The position numbers and the translations under genes are program-made. The notes beneath the pieces were generated by a model. That model saw only the letters and a program-made list of their open reading frames with translations, ran no database searches and had not been told where the DNA came from. Of a DNA stretch of 39,292 bases, positions 15,969 to 24,027 are shown piece by piece (position 1 is the stretch's first letter; every line of letters begins with the position of its first letter). Source of the stretch: Bergeriella denitrificans NBRC 102155 (GTDB lineage: Bacteria; Pseudomonadota; Gammaproteobacteria; Burkholderiales; Neisseriaceae); NCBI RefSeq assembly GCF_001592185.1, contig NZ_BCWL01000004.1, forward strand, positions 1-39,292, written 5' to 3'.

Positions 15969-17268
15969 GTCCGCTTTCGCGCTGGGGCTGGCGCCGGCCA
16001 AAGCCGTCGAATGGTTGAAAGCGAAGCAGGTTACCACCGAAAACTACCGCAATCTGACCGCTTCGGAAACTGCCAAGGTGTACACCATCGCCCGTATGAC
16101 CGATTTGGATATGCTCAACGACATCAAGCAGAGCATGGTTCGTGCAGCCGAAACGGGGCAGTCGTTTCACGATTGGCGCAAAGACATTTTGCAGCATCTG
16201 CAAAACAAAGGCTGGCTGCACCCCAACGGCCATAACGGCCACGACATCATCGACCCGGGCACGGGCGAAGTGTTCGGCGCACCGCGCCGTCTGGAGACTA
16301 TTTTCCGTACCAATATGCAGGCGGCCTACAGCGCGGGGCAGTATCAGAGCTATATGGCCAATCTCGACAACCGCCCGTATTGGATGTACGACGCGGTAGG
16401 CGATGCGCGCACCCGCCCCGCCCATGCGGCGATGGACGGATTGGTGTACCGCTACAGCGATCCCTTTTGGACTACTTTTTACCCGCCCAACGGCTACAAC
16501 TGCCGCTGCTCGGTCATCGCGCTTTCCGAACAGGATATGGCGCGGGAAGGCTTGGCTTTGAGCGTATCGGGTCCGCACAATCTGGTGGAAACCAATAAGG
16601 TTTACAACAAAAAGGGCGACAGCTATCCGACCATAGCCTATAAAGCCCCCGACGGCAGCCTGTACACCACCGACAGGGGTTTTGCCTACAACGCCGGGCG
16701 CATGAACTACCGCCCCGACCTAGACAAATACGACCGCGCCCTGGCGCATGAATTTGCCAAGGCGGAAATGGGCGGTGCGGAGTTTCAGGCGGTATTTAAA
16801 CAACTCGAAGAAGAGTTTTACCAAGTGAAAGGCCGCCTGAAAATTGAAGGTAAACCGGATAGCAGTAAAAAAATCCAAATCCGCAATACACTGCAAAGGC
16901 AGTTGAAGTTTGCAGCAGGTGTATTATCTTTGGAGACGCAAAACCTAACTGGAATAAAACGTGCAACGGTCTGGCTTTCAGACGACACGCTGGTTAAGCA
17001 GGTTGATAGTCGCGAGGGGCAGAATTTCGGAGTGGTTCAGTATGCGCTGCTGCCTGAAATCATCAACACTCCCGATTATGTTTTTACCGACGGCAAACAC
17101 GGCAAAAACAGTTTTTTACTGGTTAGTCGGCAAAATGGAGATGACTATTTGGCAGTGCTGAAATATTTAGAAAGCCAAGATGAGATTTTTTTAGACTCGT
17201 TCCGGCGGACGGAAGAAAAGGAAATTGAACGTTGGCTGAAAAAGCAGCCGGTATTGAAAAGAAAATAG
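15955..17268 (+). CDS. F: MuF-type minor head protein with toxin-like C-terminal domain
   Basis: This 437-residue protein has a canonical Phage_Mu_F/SPP1 gp7 region in about residues 1-200. It includes the signature ending YWMYDAVGDARTRPAHAAMD and FYPPNGYNCRCSV. From about residue 280 to the end a separate domain follows (region from 16800), with SLETQNLTGIKRATVWLSDD, then PDYVFTDGKHGKNSFLLVSR. This pattern matches BECR-fold (barnase/EndoU/ColicinE5/RelE-like) nuclease domains attached to MuF proteins. Base composition becomes more AT-rich over this domain, suggesting a swapped module. Toxin function is inferred. Confidence 0.85.
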   Translation: MAAPKSAFALGLAPAKAVEWLKAKQVTTENYRNLTASETAKVYTIARMTDLDMLNDIKQSMVRAAETGQSFHDWRKDILQHLQNKGWLHPNGHNGHDIIDPGTGEVFGAPRRLETIFRTNMQAAYSAGQYQSYMANLDNRPYWMYDAVGDARTRPAHAAMDGLVYRYSDPFWTTFYPPNGYNCRCSVIALSEQDMAREGLALSVSGPHNLVETNKVYNKKGDSYPTIAYKAPDGSLYTTDRGFAYNAGRMNYRPDLDKYDRALAHEFAKAEMGGAEFQAVFKQLEEEFYQVKGRLKIEGKPDSSKKIQIRNTLQRQLKFAAGVLSLETQNLTGIKRATVWLSDDTLVKQVDSREGQNFGVVQYALLPEIINTPDYVFTDGKHGKNSFLLVSRQNGDDYLAVLKYLESQDEIFLDSFRRTEEKEIERWLKKQPVLKRK

Positions 17269-17389
17269 CCGTTAGGTCAGGCTCCCCGCACTGACACACA
17301 CTCAATCCTGTAACGACAATGTAATGCCCAATCTATACAGATTGCAAGACGGCCGCGATAGGGAGATTATCATCGCTTTTCTAACGGCT
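17267..17389. other. Long-range inverted repeat in the MuF-gpG gap
   Basis: AGCCGTTAG (17267-17275), overlapping the MuF stop codon, is the exact reverse complement of 17381-17389. A smaller hairpin, CAATCT with AGATTG (17329-17344), lies between. The 136-base gap holds no credible gene. It may be a recombination scar from toxin-module exchange or a structured RNA. Confidence 0.4.
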
Positions 17390-17404
17390 TGATGGAATTT
17401 TATC

Positions 17405-17821
17405 ATGATTGAAGTCAAAATAGACAATATTTTCGTCGTACAAAACCAAATCGAACGTCTGCAGCAGGGTGTGGAAAACCGCTATATCCTGATGCGCCGC
17501 CTGGCCGAAACCATGCACATGGAGGTCAGAAAGAATTTCCGCTACGGCGGCCGTCCGAAATGGTTGGGGCTGAAATACCGCAACGGCAAGCCGCTCACCG
17601 ATACGGGCGCGCTGCGTAACAGCTTGTCCACGATGTACGACAACGATACGGCATTGGTCGGCACCAATATCGTCTATGCCGCCATCCACAACTTCGGCGG
17701 CATGGCCGGACGCGGCCGCAAGGTGCATATTCCGCAGCGCAAATTTCTCGTACTCGACAACAGCGGCAAGCAGAAGCTGGCCGATGAGGTACAGGACTAT
17801 TTCCGCTCTTTAATCAGGTAA
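17405..17821 (+). CDS. G: Virion morphogenesis protein (Mu gpG, tail completion)
   Basis: This 138-residue protein matches the phage virion morphogenesis family (Mu gp31), with GRPKWLGLKYRNGKPLTDTG, YAAIHNFGG and the final IPQRKFLVL. The family joins heads to tails or completes the tail. The ribosome site before ATG 17405 is weak, and an odd 136-base gap separates it from MuF. Confidence 0.9.
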   Translation: MIEVKIDNIFVVQNQIERLQQGVENRYILMRRLAETMHMEVRKNFRYGGRPKWLGLKYRNGKPLTDTGALRNSLSTMYDNDTALVGTNIVYAAIHNFGGMAGRGRKVHIPQRKFLVLDNSGKQKLADEVQDYFRSLIR

Positions 17822-17836
17822 ACAGACAACCGCCCC

Positions 17837-17863
17837 AAAACGCGCTTTTTAGCGCGTTTTTTT
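17837..17863 (+). terminator. Terminator after gpG
   Basis: AAAACGCGCT (17837-17846) and AGCGCGTTTT (17851-17860) form a 10-bp stem followed by more Ts. It ends the first late transcript unit. Confidence 0.85.
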
Positions 17864-17916
17864 ATTGACCCCTGCCTTACCCCTGCCTGAGCGGATAAAC
17901 GCCGCCATTTTGCGGC

Positions 17917-17933
17917 TTTAAAGGGTCTTTAAA
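17917..17933. repeat. Short 11-bp-period TTTAAA array before protease
   Basis: TTTAAA at 17917 and 17928 lie in the gap between terminator and protease gene. Confidence 0.5.
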
Positions 17934-17980
17934 CAGGTCTTGCCGTGTCGTTCGGCGGCGGTTTGCAGTAAAGCGGCATC

Positions 17981-18030
17981 GGGTTGAAAGGCGTCCGCTC
18001 TCCCGCCGCCGCTCAGACGGAGAAAATACA
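17981..18030 (+). promoter_or_regulatory. Candidate late promoter (PI position)
   Basis: The motif GGGTTGAAAGGCGT (17981-17994) is identical to that at 10375. AAAATAC follows at 18023. The distance between the two elements differs by five bases from the Plys copy, which is a caution. The upstream terminator makes a fresh promoter here necessary for capsid genes. Confidence 0.5.
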
Positions 18031-18046
18031 GGCTGAAAGGACGATT

Positions 18047-19114
18047 ATGCCGAAATCAAAAAAACAGCTTGCCCTGGCCGCCTGCAGCTTCGAGGTGCAG
18101 GCCAAAGACGGCCGCATCCAGCTGCTGCCCTACGGGGAATTCCGCGCAGTGGACGGCCGCCCGACGGATGCGCCGGCTTGGTACCTGACCGAAGAAAACG
18201 GCCGCGATGTGGCGGACTTGGCCAATGCCGCGCGCAATCAGCTGGTGGTCGACTACGAACACCAAACGCTTCACAAAGAGCGTAACGGCCAACCCGCCCC
18301 TGCTGCCGGCTGGATGCGCTGGCTGGAGTTCACGCCCAAGGGGCTGTTTGCCGATGTGGAGTGGACCGAGAAAGCCGCCGCAGCGATTGCGGCTAAGGAA
18401 TACCGCTATGTGTCGGCGGTATTCAGCTACGACACCAAGGGTTTTGTCCGCAAGATTTTTCATGCGGCCTTAACCAATTACCCCGCGCTGGACGGCATGG
18501 ATGAAGTGCTGGCCGCCGCTTCGGCCGGATTCGGCCACAACCCCAACCCTACGGAGCCAAAACCGATGAATCAATTATTGCAACAGCTGTTCGGCCTGCC
18601 GGCCACGGCTACCGAGCAAGAGCTGACGGCCGCTTTGAGCGCGCTGTTGGCCGCCAAACCCGAAGGCGCAGTCTTGTCGGCCGATGTTTTTAAAGACTTG
18701 GCCGACAAAGAGCAGGCTCTCGCCGCTTTGAGCGTACAAACCGCGCCCGATTTGACGAAATACGCGCCGATTGAAGTGGTGCAGGCCTTGCAGAACCAAG
18801 TGGCGGCATTGACTGCCGAGCGCGAATCAGACAAAGGCGAGAAGCTGATTACTGCGGCACTCGCGGCAGGCAAGCTGCTGCCCGCGCAAAAGGCTTGGGC
18901 AGAAGGTGTGTTGAAACAGCCGGGCGGCCTGGCCTTTTTAAGCGGCTTTATCGAATCGGCGCAGCCGGTGGCCGCACTGACCGGCACGCAAACCGATGGC
19001 GCGAAGCCCGAAGAGCGCACGGCGGCGCTGACGGCCGAAGAAGCCGCCGCGGCAAAAATGCTGGGCATGAGCCATGCCGAATTTATGAAAATTAAAGAAG
19101 AAAAGGACCAATAA
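18047..19114 (+). CDS. I: Head maturation protease (Mu gpI) with scaffold domain
   Basis: This 355-residue protein has an N-terminal protease domain (about 1-160; LVVDYEHQTLH, YVSAVFSYD and ALTNYPALDGM are typical of phage I proteins). The helical, Ala/Glu-rich C-terminal part is the scaffold. In Mu the scaffold gpZ is the same reading frame started internally. ATG 18047 follows AAAGGA. Confidence 0.92.
   Translation: MPKSKKQLALAACSFEVQAKDGRIQLLPYGEFRAVDGRPTDAPAWYLTEENGRDVADLANAARNQLVVDYEHQTLHKERNGQPAPAAGWMRWLEFTPKGLFADVEWTEKAAAAIAAKEYRYVSAVFSYDTKGFVRKIFHAALTNYPALDGMDEVLAAASAGFGHNPNPTEPKPMNQLLQQLFGLPATATEQELTAALSALLAAKPEGAVLSADVFKDLADKEQALAALSVQTAPDLTKYAPIEVVQALQNQVAALTAERESDKGEKLITAALAAGKLLPAQKAWAEGVLKQPGGLAFLSGFIESAQPVAALTGTQTDGAKPEERTAALTAEEAAAAKMLGMSHAEFMKIKEEKDQ
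18566..19114 (+). CDS. Z: Scaffold protein from internal start (Mu gpZ)
   Basis: In frame inside the protease gene, ATG 18566 (MNQLLQQLFGLPATATEQEL) is codon 174 and is preceded by ACGGAG (18551-18556) nine bases upstream. The 182-residue product is the helical scaffold region alone. This mirrors Mu, where Z is made from an internal start in I. Confidence 0.7.
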   Translation: MNQLLQQLFGLPATATEQELTAALSALLAAKPEGAVLSADVFKDLADKEQALAALSVQTAPDLTKYAPIEVVQALQNQVAALTAERESDKGEKLITAALAAGKLLPAQKAWAEGVLKQPGGLAFLSGFIESAQPVAALTGTQTDGAKPEERTAALTAEEAAAAKMLGMSHAEFMKIKEEKDQ

Positions 19115-20023
19115 ATGGATAAATCCGCCATTCTGACCGCCATCACGGCGGCCTTCCGCAAAGAATTTCAAAACGGTCTGGAATCAGTCAAGCCAACTTA
19201 TTCCACCGTGGCGATGACCGTTCCTTCCACCACCGCCGTCAATACCTACGCATGGCTGGGCAAGTTCCCGAAAATGCGCGAATGGGTCGGCGAGCGCCAA
19301 ATCGGCAAGATGGCCAAACAGGCGATGGCTTTGGAAAACAAAAAATTCGAGGCCACGGTATCGGTAGAGCGTACCGACATCGAAGACGACCAAGTGGGCA
19401 TGTACCGCCCGATGATGGCGGCAATGGGTGAATCCGCCGCCGCGCTGCCCGATGATTTGGTATGGGGACTGCTGGCCAAAGGCAAGGAAACGCTCTGCTA
19501 TGACGGCCAAAACTTTTTCGATACCGACCATCCGGTCAACAGCAAAAACGACGGCAGCGGCGATAACACGCCGACCGCCAACATCACCACCGGCAGCGAT
19601 ACCGATGTGCCGTCCTGGTATGTTATCGATGACACCAAAACGTTGAAGCCGCTGGTGTTCCAAGAGCGCACCGCGCCTGAGTTTGAAACCAAATTCGACC
19701 CGTCGAAATCCGACAAGGTCTTTATGGAAGACGTGTATCTCTATGGCTCGCGCCGCCGCTGCAATGCCGGCTTCGGCCTGTGGCAGCTGGCGCATTTGGC
19801 GGAGAAAACCGCATTGACCCGCGCCAATCTCGCCAAAATCATCGAAAAAATGCTGACCCTGAAAGCCGACGGCGGCTATGTGCTGGGCGTGAAGCCGAGC
19901 CTGCTGGTCGTACCGCCCGCATTGGAAGACACCGCCCGCGAATTGCTGGAAGCCGACAAAATCAACGGCACCACCAATACGTTTAAAGGCCGTCTGAAAC
20001 TGCACGTGTGTGTGCATATCTGA
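19115..20023 (+). CDS. T: Major capsid protein (Mu gpT)
   Basis: This 302-residue protein matches gpT of Mu in length and in MREWVGERQIGKMAKQAMAL, FEATVSVERTDIEDDQVGMY and YDGQNFFDTDHPV. It forms the HK97-fold shell. It directly follows the protease/scaffold gene. The C-terminus has two Cys-free beta strands and ends KLHVCVHI. Confidence 0.95.
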   Translation: MDKSAILTAITAAFRKEFQNGLESVKPTYSTVAMTVPSTTAVNTYAWLGKFPKMREWVGERQIGKMAKQAMALENKKFEATVSVERTDIEDDQVGMYRPMMAAMGESAAALPDDLVWGLLAKGKETLCYDGQNFFDTDHPVNSKNDGSGDNTPTANITTGSDTDVPSWYVIDDTKTLKPLVFQERTAPEFETKFDPSKSDKVFMEDVYLYGSRRRCNAGFGLWQLAHLAEKTALTRANLAKIIEKMLTLKADGGYVLGVKPSLLVVPPALEDTARELLEADKINGTTNTFKGRLKLHVCVHI

Positions 20024-20044
20024 TTAACCGGTATTTCAGACGGC

Positions 20045-20082
20045 TTTAAACGGGCTTTAAACAGGCTTTAAAGCCGTTTGAA
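20045..20082. repeat. 11-bp-period TTTAAA array after capsid
   Basis: TTTAAA starts at 20045, 20056 and 20067, then TTTGAA at 20077. A half DUS precedes it. CGGCTTTA (20041-20048) and TAAAGCCG (20069-20076) could form a stem. Confidence 0.75.
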
Positions 20083-20106
20083 TATCCAAAGCAAAAGGAC
20101 ATGATG

Positions 20107-20478
20107 ATGGCAAAACAAACCGTAAAAGCCGGCGCAACCGCCGAAGTCAATCCGGAAGATACCGCCCTCGCCGCTGCTTTACAGCAGAAGCTGGACGAAG
20201 CCTTGGCGGAAAACCGGCGCCTGCTCGAGCTGTTAGCACAGGCCGAAGATGAAAAGCAGGATTTGGCCGCCGCTCTGGCTGCTGCGGATAAAGCCGCCGA
20301 CCCGGCGGAGGCAGACGACGAAACCATGCAGGTGCGTACAGCTTCGGGTAAGACATTTTGGCGCTGCGGCCTGCAGTTTGACGGCAGCTGGCGCGAAATC
20401 GAGCGCGCCGATGTCGGCGACGATGCCTGGAGCCGCATTTTGGCCGAGCCGCAGCTGCAAACGAAAAAGGCGAAGTAG
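20107..20478 (+). CDS. FluMu gp35-like protein
   Basis: This 123-residue protein has a coiled N-terminal half and a compact C-terminal domain (FWRCGLQFDGSWREIERADVG), a pattern of gp35/HI1506-type proteins beside the capsid gene. Three ATGs in a row start the frame; 20107 has the best distance from AAAAGG. A role in capsid decoration or stabilisation is possible. Confidence 0.75.
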   Translation: MAKQTVKAGATAEVNPEDTALAAALQQKLDEALAENRRLLELLAQAEDEKQDLAAALAAADKAADPAEADDETMQVRTASGKTFWRCGLQFDGSWREIERADVGDDAWSRILAEPQLQTKKAK

Positions 20479-20919
20479 ATGGCTTACGCGACCGTGGACG
20501 ATATGGTGGCGCGTTTCGGGGACTTGGAGCTTATCCAACTGACCGACCGCGACCGCGACGGCCGGATTAATGCGGAAGTGGCGGCCGTGGCCTTGGAAGA
20601 CGCAACGGCGGAAATCGATGCCTATCTGGGGCGTTTCCGCCTGCCGTTTGAAAAAGTGCCGCCGGTGTTGGTGCGGCTCTGCTGCGACATCGCCCGCTAC
20701 CGCCTGACTTCGGCATCGGGCGTGCTGATTACCGAAGAAATCCGCAACCGCTACAAAATCGATGTGCTCGATTTGCTGAAGGCTTTGGCCAAAGGCGAGG
20801 TTCAGCTGGGTTTGGACGATGACGGCAGCCCCGTTGAATCCGATGCCGACGGCGTGCAATTCGTGAGCGGTAACAACCGTATTTTCGGAAGGACGCGGCA
20901 TGGTCATCACACGCATTGA
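20479..20919 (+). CDS. Mu gp36-like protein (DUF1320)
   Basis: This 146-residue protein matches DUF1320 (MAYATVDDMVARFGDLELIQL, RLCCDIARYRLT, IRNRY). It is the head-tail adaptor-like gene after gp35. It begins directly after the gp35 stop and overlaps gp37 by 20 bases. Confidence 0.85.
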   Translation: MAYATVDDMVARFGDLELIQLTDRDRDGRINAEVAAVALEDATAEIDAYLGRFRLPFEKVPPVLVRLCCDIARYRLTSASGVLITEEIRNRYKIDVLDLLKALAKGEVQLGLDDDGSPVESDADGVQFVSGNNRIFGRTRHGHHTH

Positions 20920-21550
20920 GCAGGCCATTGTCGACAGGTTGCGGCGCGGCTTGGGCAATATGGTGCGTACGGTCAAAAGCTACAACGGCGAAGCCGAGGA
21001 TTTGGCCGCCCAAATCATGACCCTGCCTGCGGTATGGGTCACGTATGGCGGCAGCCGCATCGAAGCCGTCGCTACCGCCCGCAGCCGTTATCAGGATTCG
21101 GCCGAATTTGTGGTGATGGCCGCCACGCGCTCTATACGCAACGAAACGGCGCAGCGGCACGGCGGCATCGACATTCGGGAAGTGGGCAGCAACGACTTGG
21201 TTTGGGCGGTACGCCGCCTGCTCGACGGGCAGCGTTTGGGCTTGGGCGATTCGCGCGGGCTGACCCCGAAAGCGGTGCGCCCGATTGCCAACCATGCGCT
21301 GGTGGCCAACGCTGCGGTGTCGGTGTTTGCGGTGGAATATACCCTGCGCTTCAACAGCTGCGCTTTGGAAGACGGCCGCTTCCCGGAAAAAACCGATGAC
21401 CCGTGCAGCCCCGATTATCTGTTTACAAAATACCGCGGCGAGCTTTCAGAGCCGTGGCCGTGGTTTGAACACTTCGACGGCATAATTTTCGACCCGGCTT
21501 CGGGCGCGGAAATTCCCGTGAACTTGGAGATAAAACATGACGAAAATTAA
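20900..21550 (+). CDS. K: Mu gp37-like tail terminator protein (DUF1834)
   Basis: This 216-residue protein matches DUF1834, with MVITRIEQAIVDRLRRGLG and the terminal LNLEIKHDE region. In Mu, K determines or seals tail length. It overlaps gp36 and gp38. Confidence 0.85.
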   Translation: MVITRIEQAIVDRLRRGLGNMVRTVKSYNGEAEDLAAQIMTLPAVWVTYGGSRIEAVATARSRYQDSAEFVVMAATRSIRNETAQRHGGIDIREVGSNDLVWAVRRLLDGQRLGLGDSRGLTPKAVRPIANHALVANAAVSVFAVEYTLRFNSCALEDGRFPEKTDDPCSPDYLFTKYRGELSEPWPWFEHFDGIIFDPASGAEIPVNLEIKHDEN

Positions 21551-21752
21551 AGTACGCGCGGCAGAAGGCCTGAATGTGCCGATGGAGCATGACCCCTATG
21601 CCTATATCGGCGCAGACGCGGTGGAAGTGGACGGCGACAGTCTCTACTACCGCTGCCTGCTGGCCGACGGCGATTTGGTGGCGGCCGAAGACGCCGCAGA
21701 ACCCGACACAGGCAGCAGCAAACCCGCCAAAACACAGAAAGGCAGCGAATAA
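21537..21752 (+). CDS. Mu gp38-like small protein (DUF2635)
   Basis: This 71-residue protein matches DUF2635 (VRAAEGLNVPMEHDPYAYI). It precedes the tail sheath gene, as in Mu. Its stop overlaps the sheath start by one base. Confidence 0.8.
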   Translation: MTKIKVRAAEGLNVPMEHDPYAYIGADAVEVDGDSLYYRCLLADGDLVAAEDAAEPDTGSSKPAKTQKGSE

Positions 21753-23164
21753 TGGAACACATCCAGTTTGACACCATTCCGGGCGGCATCCGCGTACCCG
21801 GCCAATATCTCGAATTCAATACGCGCACAGCTGTACAGGGTTTGCCGCAAAACCCGCAGAAAGTGCTGCTGCTCGCGCCCATGCTCGCAAGCGGTACGCA
21901 GCCGCCCCTGACGCCGGTGCAGCTTTTCAGCGATGTGCAGGCAGGCGATTTGTTCGGCCGCGGCTCATGGGCGCAGCTGATGGTACGCCAGGCTTTTTAC
22001 AACAACGCCTATCTGGATTTGACCGTTATCGGCCTGCCCGATCCGGCTTCGGCCGTGGCCGCTTCCGGTAAGGTGGTGCTGTCGGGCACGGCTTCCGGCA
22101 GCGGGCAGTTGGAAATTGTTATCGGCGGCACGGCTTATGCGGTTTCCGTTGCGGCAGGCGATACGGCCGCCGCGTTGGCCGGTAAGCTGAAAAACGTGAT
22201 TACCGCAGCCGATTCCTGCCCGGTTACAGCGGCAGCGGCGCAGGCTACCCTGACGCTGACCGCCAAAAACAAAGGCGCGATTGGCAATGAAATCAGCCTT
22301 TCCGCCTCCGGCAGCGCGCCCGGCTTGAGCATCACGACCGCTGCGATGGCTTCCGGCGCAGGCAGCCCCGACCTGACTGCGGCTTTGGCCGTGGTTGCGG
22401 GCAAGCACTACCACATTGTCGTATCGCCTTTTACCGATGACACCTCTGCGCGCGCATTGGGCAAGCATATTGAAGATGTGTCCAACTCGATTGAGCAGCG
22501 CGGCTGTATCGGCGTGTTCGGCTGGCGCGGCACCTTGGCCACGGGCACGGCCTTTGCCGCCAAGCTCAACAGCGGCCGCCTGACCTGCGCTTGGTACAAA
22601 GGCGCACAGGAAGCCAATGCGCTGATTGCGGCAGGCTATGCGGCGGTGCTCGCGTTTGAAGAAGACCCGGCGCGGCCGCTGAATACTTTGGAAGTGAAAG
22701 GCCTGAATATCACGCCCGATGGCGACTGGCCGCTCTATGTGGCCTGCCATAACGCACTCTACAACGGCCTGACTCCGCTGACGGTGGTCAACAACCGGGT
22801 GCAAATCATGCGCGCCGTGTCCACATACACGCGCTCGGCGGCTGGCGTGGAAGACCCGAGCCTGCTCGACATTACCACCATCCGCACTTTGGATTATGTA
22901 CGCCGCGCAATCAAAGAGCGCATTGCCCTGCGCTTCGCACGCAACAAGCTGTTTGACCGCATGGTGCCTAAAGTGAAATCCGAAGTATTGGATGTGCTGA
23001 CCAAGCTGGAAGATGCCGAGATTATTGAAAATGTCGCGGAGCATAAACACAAACTGTTGATGGTGCGCGCCGTCAATGATACCGGCCGCCTGAATGCCGC
23101 GATTCCTGCCGATGTTGTGAACGGCCTGCACGTTTTCGCCGGACGCATCGATTTGATTTTATAA
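21752..23164 (+). CDS. L: Contractile tail sheath protein (Mu gpL)
   Basis: This 470-residue protein starts IQFDTIPGGIRVPGQYLEFN and has DITTIRTLDYVRRAIKERIA near its end, both typical of Mu-type sheath proteins. It polymerises around the tube and contracts on infection. An inserted Ala/Gly/Ser-rich domain (about residues 100-210) is the surface part. Confidence 0.95.
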   Translation: MEHIQFDTIPGGIRVPGQYLEFNTRTAVQGLPQNPQKVLLLAPMLASGTQPPLTPVQLFSDVQAGDLFGRGSWAQLMVRQAFYNNAYLDLTVIGLPDPASAVAASGKVVLSGTASGSGQLEIVIGGTAYAVSVAAGDTAAALAGKLKNVITAADSCPVTAAAAQATLTLTAKNKGAIGNEISLSASGSAPGLSITTAAMASGAGSPDLTAALAVVAGKHYHIVVSPFTDDTSARALGKHIEDVSNSIEQRGCIGVFGWRGTLATGTAFAAKLNSGRLTCAWYKGAQEANALIAAGYAAVLAFEEDPARPLNTLEVKGLNITPDGDWPLYVACHNALYNGLTPLTVVNNRVQIMRAVSTYTRSAAGVEDPSLLDITTIRTLDYVRRAIKERIALRFARNKLFDRMVPKVKSEVLDVLTKLEDAEIIENVAEHKHKLLMVRAVNDTGRLNAAIPADVVNGLHVFAGRIDLIL

Positions 23165-23177
23165 ACCCCCAAACGGC

Positions 23178-23227
23178 TTTAAAGCCTTTTTAAAATCCTT
23201 TTAAAGCCCCTTTAAAGCCGTTTGAAA
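23178..23227. repeat. 11-bp-period TTTAAA array between sheath and tube
   Basis: TTTAAA starts at 23178, 23189, 23200 and 23211, and TTGAAA at 23222. The outer units can pair (CGGCTTTAAAG with CTTTAAAGCCG). Confidence 0.8.
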
Positions 23228-23245
23228 AACCGAAAAGGAAACCGT

Positions 23246-23623
23246 ATGAGCGATGCAACCTATGCCGGCGCAATCGTAATGGAAGTGGACGGCCGCGAAG
23301 TCGAAATCGTGAGCCTCAAGCCGCAAACGACAACCGGCCGCAAGCCCGTTAAAACCATGAACCGTAAAGGCCGCGTACTCGGCTACGCCGACGGTATTAC
23401 GGAGCATAAACTCTCCGTAACCGCCGCGCTGCCCATCGACGGCACGCAAATCGACTGGGCGAATATCACCAAAGCCAAAATCACCATCTTCCCCATCAAC
23501 AAAGAAGACAAGCGCACGTCTTATCTCGACTGCTTCACGCTGGAAACCAGCGAGCAATACGAAGCGGATAACGAAGCCCGTATCGACATCGAGATGCAGG
23601 CGCTGCACAAAATCGAGGAGTAG
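23246..23623 (+). CDS. M: Tail tube protein (Mu gpM)
   Basis: This 125-residue protein matches the Mu-type phage tube family (MSDATYAGAIVMEVDGREVE, VKTMNRKGRVLGYADG). It forms the inner tube. ATG 23246 is preceded by AAAAGGA. An upstream TTG in the same frame is rejected. Confidence 0.92.
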   Translation: MSDATYAGAIVMEVDGREVEIVSLKPQTTTGRKPVKTMNRKGRVLGYADGITEHKLSVTAALPIDGTQIDWANITKAKITIFPINKEDKRTSYLDCFTLETSEQYEADNEARIDIEMQALHKIEE

Positions 23624-23625
23624 CC

Positions 23626-24027
23626 ATGAAGCAAGCATTTTCCCTGCTTTGGGGGTTGCCGCATGACGGCGGCCGTCTGAAATCCGCCACCCTGCGCCCC
23701 TTAACCATAGGTGCCGAGCTGCGCGCGCTCGAAGCCTATGAAGATTTTGCCGAAGCGCACAAGCCGGGCAAAACCGAAAGCGGTGTCGCCATGACCTTGG
23801 CCTATTGGACGCAGCAGCTGTCGGTGGACGGCCTGCCGCCATCCGTAATGAGCATCGCTTGGCTGATGGACAATCTGGTCGGCGAAGACTACCGCATTAT
23901 TTTGGACGAATCGGAAACACTGCGGGCAAAATCCGCCGCCGCTTCGGACAATCCGCAGCAGCCCGCCGAAGCGGCAGAGCCGAACCCTACGACTACCGGC
24001 ACACCGCCCGCACCCGCCGCCGCATAA
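23626..24027 (+). CDS. Tail assembly chaperone (Mu gp41 type)
   Basis: This 133-residue protein matches gp41-type chaperones (RLKSATLRPLTIGAELRALE, LDGLPPSVMSIAWLM-like middle) with a Pro/Ala-rich tail. It lies between tube and tape measure, as in myophages. A second frame overlaps its end and could be attached by frameshifting. Confidence 0.85.
   Translation: MKQAFSLLWGLPHDGGRLKSATLRPLTIGAELRALEAYEDFAEAHKPGKTESGVAMTLAYWTQQLSVDGLPPSVMSIAWLMDNLVGEDYRIILDESETLRAKSAAASDNPQQPAEAAEPNPTTTGTPPAPAAA

Noticed and set aside
21965-23131. 388-codon minus-strand frame opposite the tail sheath
   Set aside because: Same shadow effect; the sheath frame explains the region and no ribosome site fits.
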